A stretch of 64,000 bases of DNA from the NCBI GenBank assembly GCA_024663395.1, contig JANFAH010000114.1, positions 41,975-105,974 on the forward strand. The letters are read 5' to 3'. A program made the position numbers and the translations under genes. Positions 52,831-62,151 of this stretch are shown one piece after another (the stretch's first letter is position 1; every line of letters starts with the position of its first letter). Origin of the DNA: Pisolithus tinctorius. Lineage: Eukaryota > Basidiomycota > Agaricomycetes > Boletales > Pisolithaceae. The notes under the pieces were generated by a model. That model worked only from the letters and a program-made list of their open reading frames with translations, did not search any database and was not told the DNA's origin.

Positions 52831-54905
52831 GATGGCGACTCCGACCGAGGTCAAACACAATGTGCCCTGCTCTCTTCAGCGCCAGACGGATTATTACATT
52901 GCTGAGTTCCATTGTCGTTGCGCTCAGCTCTGGCACGAACTATGTTTGGATTTTGCGGTGATTATAGTCAGTCTATTCCTGATACTCTTTCGATAGATCT
53001 TTCCGGTGGGTAGACGATTAGAGCTTGGAAGGTCACTGGATGTTCTGAAAACCGGTCATGCTTAGCCTATGCGCCGCAGCTAGGTGCTCGTCTCCACATT
53101 TCGCCATACTCAGCTCAATATCCGTTGGGCTTGCCGGAACGGTGTGTTCCATCTCTTCTCTGAAGCCAAGCTTATGTTTTGTCCTAGCTGGTGTTTCTAT
53201 CTCCGGGCCTATCTTGGGCCGTATCGTAGACTTTAGAGGTGCCCAGATCCCGCTCACTGGAGCTTTCGTCTTCTCCTTGCCGGATATGCAGGGATGGAAC
53301 GTATGTATGATGAGGGCACTGGCTCTGGAACATCTGTCTCTCCAGCAACTTTCTCTTGTTAGTGATATGCAGCCTTCTGACTGGTCGGGTGCGCACGCTG
53401 GCGTGACTGCGGCTGTTACAACCAACCGCCCAAGAGCTTTCCGGAATCTGCGGTATGTCGTGCCTTCTATCTTCTAATCCGTGATTGTCGTGAAACATGT
53501 CTCATGACAAATCTCTAAAGCGCGCCACAACCACCGGTCTTGTATTGTCTGGTTTTGGTCTCTCAGCATTCTTCTTTTCGACTATTGCACATATTTTTTT
53601 CCCTGGAGATACATCGGCTTCCTGCTTCTTCTCTCCCTTGCCACCTCCATACCCATGCTCGTTGCATTATTCGTTATGCGGCCCGTACCTCTTCCTCAGA
53701 CCCATGCGGGTCTGAAGGATGATAGGAACGGAGAGTATGAACTAATATCCACTACAGAAGTTGTACCGGTTTATTGCTGATCCCAATGTTGATGCTGTGG
53801 GTGTCGCAGGAGACAGTTATGTGTCTCTCTCGGATATCCAACCCGAGGATGGATTATCCTCTGCTTTGGAGACGGACCGCATCCACAGTCACTTAAGGCC
53901 AGATAACTTACCAGACGTCTACGGGAAGTTGCTATGGAGGACTCCAGACTTTTACCTCCTCTGCATGATCTTGTTGCTTTGTAAGTCTGGCGGAACTGCC
54001 TTATTGTATCATGTCTGACCAGACTGCCAAGTGGGCGGAACAGGGGTTATGTGTCAGTTCAGATGCACTGGTGTACTTGTTTGACTTTGACACTGTGCAG
54101 ATATTAACAACGTGGGCTTAATCTCCCTGGCCCTCTTCGCCAAGTCAAACCCGAACTATGAAGAAGAGGAAGCGTCCAAACTGCAAGCGGCGCAAGTATC
54201 GACGATTAAGCGTTGGCAACTTCGCTGGTCGAATACTAATCGGTGATTCGTATCTCATCGGTCAGCTCTGCGTAATTAACGTACTTGGGCAGGCCTCATC
54301 TCAGACTTTGCACGCACTAAGTTTCATCTCCCTCGTGCCTATTCATTGTGCATTGTTTCCTCGCTTTTCATCATCTCCCAGGCATTCGCAATCGGAATTT
54401 CGAGCGTTGGTACGCTGTGGATGGCCACTGCCATCCTGGGATTTGCGTACGGCAGCCTCTTCGGAGGCCTTCCTGCAATCGCAATCGATTGGTTTGGTCT
54501 AGGTGAGTGCACATTCAGTCTTCCCCCGCCCGTCATGTACACGGGAGTCGATCACATGGCTAAATATGAAATGCACATATCGAATAGGTCATTTATCTGA
54601 AAACTTGGGATATCTTTCCCTCGCGCCACTTGTCGGCGGGAATGTCTTCTCAATCATATTTGGTCGGAACCTCGATGCGCATACGCCACGCGAGAATACG
54701 AACACGACTATCGGTGTAACCCGTGCTATGAGTACGGCTGGCCGAGCAGTACACCGGGACGTTTTGGCAGAGCGCCGATGCTTTACCGGTCGGGATTGTT
54801 ATGTCTCGAGCTTGAAGGTTACGCTTGTGGCCTGCATGGTCGCGCTTGCTCTGAGTACGTTGGCTGCCAGGCGGGATAAGTACCGGCAGAAGACGAGGAA
54901 AGGGT
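52831..54905 (+). pseudogene. Second broken copy of the MFS (nodulin-like) transporter
   Basis: Plus strand, parallel to 55504-57636 over its full length. It starts with an ATG at 52831 (MATPTEVKHNV) but soon needs a frame change to reach LFSARRIITLLSSIVVALSS. Later blocks are GPILGRIVDFRGAQIPLTGA, TTTGLVLSGFGLSAFFFSTI, INNVGLISLALFAKS, FGGLPAIAIDWFGLG and SENLGYLSLAPLVGGN with FGRNLDAHTPRENTN. Single-base insertions relative to the intact copy are visible near 53765 (EVVPVYC*) and 54205 (before SVGNFAGRIL). The C-terminal exon, up to 54905, is still open. Non-functional. Confidence 0.8.
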
Positions 54906-54959
54906 GAGCAGATGAGCATGGCAAGGGATGTGACGATCTAATCGGGTGGACGGGTTTGG

Positions 54960-55150
54960 TTTGTGAGTACACATTCCTCGATGTAACCCTTGCTATGAAC
55001 GTCGCTGATGCAGTTGTAATGTAGGACGTTTTGTTAGAGGGTTAATGCTTGCGTGGTCGGCAGTGTTACTTGTCGAGCCCGGAGGTCACACATGGGCTGC
55101 CTTGTGGGATTAGTGAGCACCGGTGTCACGAGGGGAGAGTAGATTTGAGT
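54960..55150 (+). pseudogene. Extra fragment of the MFS C-terminal exon
   Basis: Resembles the last exon of the copy just upstream: 'GATGTAACCCTTGCTATGA', 'GACGTTTTGTTAGAG', 'TTACTTGTCGAGC' and 'AGGTCAC' occur in the same order and spacing as their counterparts at 54715-54830. A degenerate partial tandem duplication. Confidence 0.6.
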
Positions 55151-55503
55151 GTGGTAGCGCTGTGTGGCCATCTAACATGTGCTCTTTGGAAGTGGGACAA
55201 GCTTGGTCTCCCTCCAACGGGTAATTTGTTGGCTACATGTGATCACAGCCATTCATGTAAATTGCCATGAGCTTCTTAGGCACATACTACGGATCAACTA
55301 CACTGCATATCAAAAGCGTTCATTTGACCTAGCGCAGTACTATTTTTACCACTACAAACTATCGCGCCCATACAGCGACCGCAGCTCGGATTGTCTTCGG
55401 GACCCTCCCGTGTCAATTTGTATATCAGATCAGTAGCCTTCGTCTTGCCTACTCACCCCGCTCGTCTATTCCCCACAATACTTGGCCTCTCGGACTTGTG
55501 CAG

Positions 55504-57636
55504 ATGGCGTCTCAGATTGACGCCAGACATAATGCTCCGGGTCTTTTCGGTGCCCGTCGGATTATAACCTTGCTGGGATCTATCCTTGTTGCACTCGGTT
55601 CTGGAACAAACTATGTGTGTTTTCTTGAGGTCGTTGTGGTCGGTCCATCTTCTAATACTCTTTTCACAGATCTTCTCGGGTGGGTATATGATGTTGGCTT
55701 CCATGTCATCGGATGTCCTGAACCATGGCAATGACTAGCCTATGCACCGCAGCTAGGTGCTCGCCTCCACATTACGCATACTCAATTGAATGTCGTCGGG
55801 CTCGCGGGCAACGGTGTGTCTCGCAACTCCCTAGAGGTTGTTTTTGGTCAAGCTTATCTCTGTCCTAGCCGGCGTTTATGCATCCGGACCCATCTGGGGA
55901 CGCATCGTGGATTCCAAGGGCCCCCGCATTCCACTCATTGGAGCTTTCATGTGTTTCCTCGTCGGATACACAGGGATGAAGAGTATGTACGACGCCGGTA
56001 CAGGTTCCGGGACATCCATATCTGCCGCACACTTTGCCTTGCTCGTTGTGTGTGGGCTCCTCACTGGGTTTGGCGCAAACGCTGGCCTTGCGGCCGCCGT
56101 TAATACTACCGCCAAGAGTTTTCCTGAATCAGCGGTATGTCATGCCTTTGGCCTCATTTTACCTCCCATGGTTTACGATATTTGACACTTCCGTGGCGGA
56201 ATGTGTTTCTCTACAGCGTGCTACAACGACTGCCCTAGTTGTCTCTGGTTTTGGGCTCTCAGCGTTCTTTTTTTCGACTATGGCACATGTTTTCTTCCCT
56301 GGAGACACGTCGGCATTCTTGCTTCTTCTCGCCCTCGCTACCTCCATGTCCGCAGTAGTTGGATTGTTTATTGTGCGCCCTGTACCTCCTCCTCCGATTC
56401 CCCCGGGCCGAGGGATGGCGAAAATGGAGATTATGAGCAAATCCCAAGCGGGGAGGTAGTTCCATTCATCGCTGATCCAAATATCGATGCTGTGGGTGTA
56501 GCGGAAGAAGGCAGTCGCGCGCCTCTTTTGGGTGCTCGACCTGAGGGCGGATCATCCTCCACCCCGAGGTTGGGCCGTAGCCGAAGTTGTTCGAGGTCAG
56601 ATACTTTGCCAGACATACACGGGAAGATGCTTTGGAGGACCGTAGACTTTTACCTCGTCTCTTTTATCATGGCTCTTTGTAAGTTTAGCAAAACTTGTCT
56701 TGTTTTGTGTCTGATCAGTCACGTAGTGAGCGGGACGGGCATTATGTGTACGTTTGTAATCAATTGATTTTCTTTTTTGTCTTTAACGTTCGATGTAGAC
56801 ATTAACAACGTAGGCTCAATCTCCCTGGCCCTCTTCGCCAAGTCAGCCTTGAACTATGACGAAGTGGAAGCTTCCAAATGGCAAGCTGCACAGGTATCGA
56901 CGTTGAGCATAGGTAACTTCATTGGTCGAATACTGAGTGGTAACAGACATCTCATTTTTCATTCTTCGAGTGTGCGCGAACTAATGCACCTTCCAGGCCT
57001 CATCACAGATTTCATACGCAATCACCTTCACCTCCCTCGTGCATACAGCTTGTGCATTGTATCTTCGCTTTTCATCATGTCTCAGGCACTCGCAATTGGA
57101 ATTTCTAGTGTTAGCACGCTGTGGATTGCAACTGCCACGCTAGGTGTTGCGTATGGAGGCCTCTTCGGAGCCCTTCCAGCAATCATTATCGATTGGTTTG
57201 GTCTAGGTAAGTGTATATATTAAACCTCCCCTCTATTTGCATTAGAATCGCTTACATGGCCGATCATGAATACATCGGATGCGCTTACTTGGCAACACGC
57301 CTTTGAGTAGCTCATCTATCTGAAAACTGGGGGTATGTCACGCTTGCACCGCTCGTTGGTGGCAACATCTTCTCGATCATGTTTGGTCGGAACCTCGACG
57401 CGCATACGCCTCGTGAGGGGAATACGACTCACAATGTAACGCGTGTCATCGGCGAGGCGATCTCATCGGAGCGGCAGTGCATGGTGGGTCGGGAATGCTA
57501 TGTTTCAAGTCTGAGGGTCACACTGGTGGCGTGTATGGTTGCACTGGGGCTAAGTACGTGGGCTGCTGCCCGGGACGAGCGCCGGCAAAGGGCGGCAAAG
57601 AAAGGGAGGGCAAATGAGCGTGACAGGCACATTTGA
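55504..57636 (+). CDS. MFS transporter, nodulin-like/MCH1-type
   Basis: Probable plasma or vacuolar membrane carrier of the major facilitator superfamily. The ATG at 55504 begins MASQIDARHNAPGLFGARRI, then TLLGSILVALGSGTNY (TM1). After introns, YAPQLGARLHITHTQLNVVG, GPIWGRIVDSKGPRIPLIGA (the MFS loop 2-3 signature G-x-x-x-D-x-x-G-x-R), AAHFALLVVCGLLTGFGANA, TALVVSGFGLSAFFFSTMAH and LLLLALATSMSAVVGLFIV follow. A hydrophilic central loop (DPNIDAVGVAEEG to DIHGKMLWRTVDFYLV) separates the halves. The second half has INNVGSISLALFAKSALNYD, LSIGNFIGRIL, SLFIMSQALAIGISSVSTLW, FGALPAIIIDWFGLG and ENWGYVTLAPLVGGNIFSIM. Splice joins that I tried keep frame (for example GLG|gtaagt ... tag|CTCATCTA giving GLAHLSENWG). 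The substrate is not predictable. It is the only intact one of the local copies. Confidence 0.82.
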
Positions 57637-58060
57637 TGATGGATAGTAGATGCCCGGCTTGAATTTTCCGCGATTTATTCTTCCCCCCCTGTAGTCTGAT
57701 AACTTAAGTATTCACGCGACAGAGCACTTTCCTTATCAACTGATCTATGCAGGTTTTTGCGGAGGGCCAAAGGTACTGTCCTGTACACAAGTTGGTACAT
57801 TATCGAAGTGTGTATTTTCCATACATAGTCTGATATTGTCAGATAGCTAGAGGCTGATTGGCTGTCAGTGTCCACTTTGTCTGAGCAAATGTGTACAAGC
57901 AGACAAGTGAGATGTCTAAACTCTGCCAAAATCTAGTGTACACCAATGGATGCTTCCCCCAAGATTTGGTTTTTTATATAATAACACACCGTTGAAATGT
58001 ATCATTAGGGGCTGTGCCCTAATAGGATACTTACTGATGTGATACCTTGGTATCACATGC
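57637..58060. other. Intergenic, transition to CpG-poor repeats
   Basis: No gene seen. From about 57960 CpG becomes rare. A small perfect hairpin, TTAGGG/CCCTAA around GCTGTG, lies near 58005-58022. Confidence 0.4.
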
Positions 58061-58750
58061 CTTGCTCATATATACTGTGACTCAAAAAACTATCTGGATG
58101 TTTGCCACTTTTTCAAAGATTGGCTTGTAACTCAGTCTATATTAATCCATAAATCATGAGGAAATAGGGGTAGATAGCTGGAAGTCATGTGACTATGTGT
58201 GCCAAATTTGGTTATGATCATGTGACTTGGGGCTGCACAATCAAATCCACAACACCACCTACACATCTGGACAGTTTTTTGGCAGGTGTTCATAACACTG
58301 GACATGGCCATGGCTGTGCTGAGGTTCAACATATTGATATAACCTTGTTGTGCTTATATATGAATCAGGTCCATCTGCTGTGCATTATGCCCCCCATTCC
58401 TCATGAGGCCCATCCCTTCAGACACTCATCTGACTGTGCTGTCTATGCTTCAGGATGGCCACTCATCTTGTCATATTGCTTCCAAACTCCGTATTGGTCA
58501 TTCTACTGTCTCAGAAATTTGTTCTAACATCAGGAAGTGAAAAAATGGTTTAAACCTGTTTAAACCCATCACTGACTGGTTGTGACCACAATTCTGTCAT
58601 TCCCTGTTTCTCTGATGAAGGCACTCTTACCCCTTCCCACCAATGCTGGAGGTCATCCCTCTAAGCTGACCCCCCATGATCAGCAGCACCTTGTGAAGAA
58701 CTTTGGGGGGTGGCAGAGGGAAACCTAGGAAGGAATCTGGTAAGGAACTT
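58061..58750 (+). pseudogene. Tc1/mariner-like transposase fragment (helix-turn-helix part)
   Basis: In the plus direction, near 58425-58530, the sequence can be read as TVLSMLQDGHSSCHIASKLR and IGHSTVSEICSNIRK, and near 58640 as NAGGHPSKLTPHDQQHLVKN. This order (HTH, then GRP/GHPSKLT, then a second HTH) is that of Tc1-type transposase N-termini. Stops interrupt it and no DDE domain follows. A possible terminal end, ACTGTGACTCAAAAAACTAT, begins near 58072 after TATA. CpG is almost absent. Confidence 0.55.
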
Positions 58751-58849
58751 CAGTATGCTGACAAACTACTGTATTGAGTACAGTACCTGGTGAGGAACTG
58801 TACAAGTCAGTAAGGTAGTCTACCAAGGTAGACTGGTCCTCCCCTGTTC

Positions 58850-59018
58850 ATGCCAGGTTCCAGGTTTACCCAGGAAAGAGCTGATGAGCTCAATCTGGAT
58901 CCATGGAAGTTCCTCTGGCCTGCAGAATTAGATCTAGTGCAATGGCTAGTTGGAACACATCAATCCACCTTCACCTGGGACACCTCAGATAGAGGGACCT
59001 TTCAACCTCTGAAGATAC
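58850..59018 (+). pseudogene. Ty3/gypsy pre-RT fragment, related to gypsy-2
   Basis: About 57 codons: RFTQERADELNLDPWKFLWP then TFTWDTSDRGTFQ. They parallel the gypsy-2 pre-RT block (LTQERLTSMKINADGFLWPE ... AFDESERGNFR). The homology stops at about 59018, where a possible solo LTR starts. Confidence 0.6.
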
Positions 59019-59556
59019 CTGTCACAACTGTGCATTCAGCCTAAGTCTCTGCTCACTCTGCACCCTACTCTACTGGTCATTCACTCACTCTGCGCCAACT
59101 TTGCCTGCCCTCTACTGTTTACAAGTCTACTCCACTCTGACTGCTGTCAGACTTGGTACTGGTCTACCATTGGACCATGTGGACTGTCTTCCAAGAGGTC
59201 ATGTGACCCTTACCTATCCAGCCTTCAGACTTCTCCTTGACAGCACACAGTCAGGTACTTCACAGTGCACTCACCTCATGGTTTGGTGCCTAGACTGTTT
59301 CCTTTTTGGTCTGTTCTATGTTACTCATTGTATGTTCTCCATCTTCCCTTCATTCATTGTCCAGGAAGTTTTTACTTGAAAATTTACAAGTCTGTATGTC
59401 AGTTCCAATTCCAGTTACTGTACCTCTGTAGTAGTATAAAAGCTGGTGGAAATGCTTCTTGACTCCACTCCATGTGGCACCCTGACAAGGACCCCAAAAG
59501 AAAAATTTTCTTCAACCTTCTTGCCCCAGCCAGGATCAGCTGAGCCTGTCACAGAT
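59019..59556 (+). repeat. Possible solo LTR
   Basis: A stretch from CCTGTCACAACTG (near 59018) to CCTGTCACAG (near 59550). It starts TG and ends CA, with a TATA-like GTATAAAAG near 59437 and a CCCCAAAAGAAAAATTTTC run. The shared CCTGTCACA at both edges may be part of the target duplication or of the LTR ends. No internal domain. Tentative. Confidence 0.35.
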
Positions 59557-59639
59557 TATAGCAATGTATAGCAGTGTTCTTACAGAGTTATACTCACAAG
59601 AACAGATGCAAAAACACCCACACCCCCATCCCCCTGTTT

Positions 59640-60677
59640 TATGACCTCAACAGGATGAACGTCCACAAGGTCACATTCCCATGCCATGCCAGGCTCCCCA
59701 CCAGGACCCCAAATGTCAAACCCCACCAAACTCAGTAAAACTACTAGAAGCAGTGGTTTATCACTTGACAAAATTATCAATGACCCAGAAGCCAAAATCA
59801 AAGATGTGGTAACAGCCAGGACCTTCCTTGATCAGCTCTACACAATACAGGGAGAACCAACCATGCCAGAACACATCTCACATGGTCTCTTTTACATCTT
59901 GCAGACCAAGGGGGTGAACAACACCCTGTGTTCAGCAATTCATGCCATGGCATATTTGGTCAGAGATCTCACCATGTCAGAACTTACTGAATCCATTGTT
60001 GCAGCAGCCTCAAGCAAGATGGAGAACTCAGTCATAGCTGCCATCTCCCCACAAGTTGCCAACATCCTCTCAGCTGCTGAAAACCTAGAGAAAACCAACA
60101 AAAACACAAGGACTGCCAGTGACAACACTATCAGGAAGATCAGATCAATCACCAACTCCCCCAGCCATGTGGACACCACCCAACTGGAGACCCACATTAA
60201 AAATCTGATTGGGGAAATGGAAGCAATGAAAACAGTGCTAGCAGACATGAAGAACCATCTCAAGACCCAACCCCCCACTCCCCACTCCATACAGGGACAT
60301 GCTAGCATCAGCACCACCCAACCTGAACCAGATCCCACTAGGAAAATGATTTGCACCAGAATATGCTAAGGCCCATGCAGCTATTAAGGAATGGCAGCTA
60401 CTGATTGACCCCAACAGCAACCACCTCCTTCTGAACAATGCCGTGACAAGGGAGGCCACCATTGACCTCATCAAACAAGCCCTAGAAACTATAGACCAGG
60501 TTGATGGTCCTAACTTGCAACTAGATCAATCGCACAACTATGCAACAATGGAATTCTTCTCGAATTCAACAACCAAGAAGTGGTAGATTGGATCAAAGAA
60601 CTGGCCAACAAGACAGCTTTCCTTGAGAGACTGGGTGGAGAAGTTGTGATAAAGGACAGACACTTTAACATAGTAAT
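59640..60677 (+). pseudogene. Second LINE ORF1 copy (plus strand), interrupted by a copia element
   Basis: Parallel to the LINE ORF1 at 22651-23745: SGLSLDKIINDPEAKIKD, LDQLYTIQGEPTMPEHISHG, FYILQTKGVNNTLCSAIHAM, SVIAAISPQVANILSAAENL, then (frame change near 60350) AKAHAAIKEWQLLIDPNSN and DWIKELANKTAFLERLGGE. It stops short at NIVIV near 60677, where an LTR-like sequence begins. A LINE cut at its 3' side by an inserted element explains this better than 5' truncation. Confidence 0.8.
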
Positions 60678-60975
60678 TGTCAAGTATGTGACCTGGAGTT
60701 ACAGTAATGTCTTGGAGTTTTGCTGTCAGTGCTTGGAATTGTTCTCTGAGTCTTGGAATTAAATTCCAATGGCACTATGCTTACTAATTATGGTACTATA
60801 AATTTTCTGCACTGTTCTTTTCCACCTCAGTGATTACTTTGTACACTGAGGTGAGCATACTTATACTTACATTTGTTTACTTGGTACTGATGTAGTGTAG
60901 AAACTCATACCTTTGTTAGGTACTAATATAGTGATTACTTCATACACTGAGAAACTCATACCTTTGTTAGGTTAT
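60678..60975 (+). repeat. Probable LTR of a Ty1/copia element
   Basis: Starts TGTCAAGTATGTGACC at the point where LINE homology stops. It runs to about 60970, where GGTTATGAGCCCC (a primer-binding-like sequence) precedes the gag ATG by about 60 bp. GAAACTCATACCTTTGTTAGGT occurs twice near the end (60900-60920 and 60951-60972). The exact 3' border is not certain. Confidence 0.5.
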
Positions 60976-61033
60976 GAGCCCCACTCTCACACTCTAATTC
61001 CAAAAGAGTTAATACACAGCATCAATACCCACT

Positions 61034-62151
61034 ATGGTGAAAGATGATCATTCCTTACAAGTCCCAACCCTAAATGTGGACAGAAGCAACTGGCTATATT
61101 ACAAGGCTTGGGTTGAATGGGCTGTCAGTTTGAAAGGGCTGATTGGACACCTGACTGGCTTGGATGCAAAACCAGAGGACCCTTCAGCAGGGAAAGACTC
61201 CTCCTGGAAGCCCACAGTTACAGAGCAAAAACTTGTTAACAAATACCCAGAAAAACTCTGGCAATGGGCAAAGGATGATGGATACATCAAGCAAGTGATC
61301 ACTGTGTCACTCCCAGAATCCCTATTCCTTTGAGTCCTGAAGGAAGAGACTGTGAAGAGTGTGTGGGGTGTCCTCACTGACCTTTTCCAAAACTGCTCTT
61401 GCATTGTCACAATTGATCTTCAGAGAAAACTCCAAGAATCCTGTTGTGTGGAAAAAGGTGATGTCCATGCTCACTTCGACAAGATGTGTGCACTGCATGA
61501 ACAACTTGCCATGCTTGGACAGTCAATCACAGACAATGACTTTGTAGCCATCATTCTCAGTTCACTTCCCACTTCTTATGACTCCAACCTTGCAGCTATG
61601 ATGTCTTTGGCCCTAGTCATGCAAAAGGACCTATCTCCAGACTTCATCATTAAATTAATTTCTGACAAATATGATAGGTGCCAAACATGGATGAAAAGGG
61701 GCAACACTGGAAACTCTGGAAATTCCGAAGACATGGCTTACTCAGTGAAGGATGGAAAGAAGCCAAATTGTGAAAACTGTGGAAAGAAAGGTCATACAAA
61801 AGACCAATGCTGGGAAGAGGGTGGTAGAAAAGCTGGGCAAGCACCCAAGTGGTTCCAGAACAAGGGGAAAGGGAAAAAGAAGGAGAAAGGCACTGGAAAA
61901 GCAGCCACTGCGGCCAGTGCATCAGCCAGCTCAAGCACACAGACCAGCACTGACTTGGAACCTGATGGAGTTTGGCTAGCACACCTGCAGGATGATGACT
62001 GGCTTATGGAAATTGTGGAGGAAGAAATTCTGAACCCCCAGGACATCATTAACAATGAAGAAGATGCATACATGAACAACTATGACCATGTTCTCCTCAT
62101 GGGCAAAAACCTAAATTCCACAGAAGAGACCATCCTGTTTGACTCTGGTGC
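61034..62151 (+). pseudogene. Ty1/copia Gag (UBN2 type) with start of protease
   Basis: ATG at 61034, MVKDDHSLQVPTLNVDRSNW. The Gag domain (UBN2) has WYxxW-like and VWGVLTDLFQ, ALHEQLAMLGQSITDNDFVA, ILSSLPTSYDSNLAAM. A CCHC knuckle, CENCGKKGHTKDQC, is near 61770. The frame is broken once by TGA at 61331-61333, in a context (SLFL*VLKEE) where CGA would restore an open frame. At its end it reaches the protease motif ILFDSGA and is cut right there by the gypsy-2-type LTR at 62152. The rest of pol would lie beyond the window. Confidence 0.85.

Noticed and set aside
58005..58022. TTAGGG/CCCTAA as an interstitial telomere repeat
   Set aside because: Only one unit in each orientation, forming a small hairpin. 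No tandem array.
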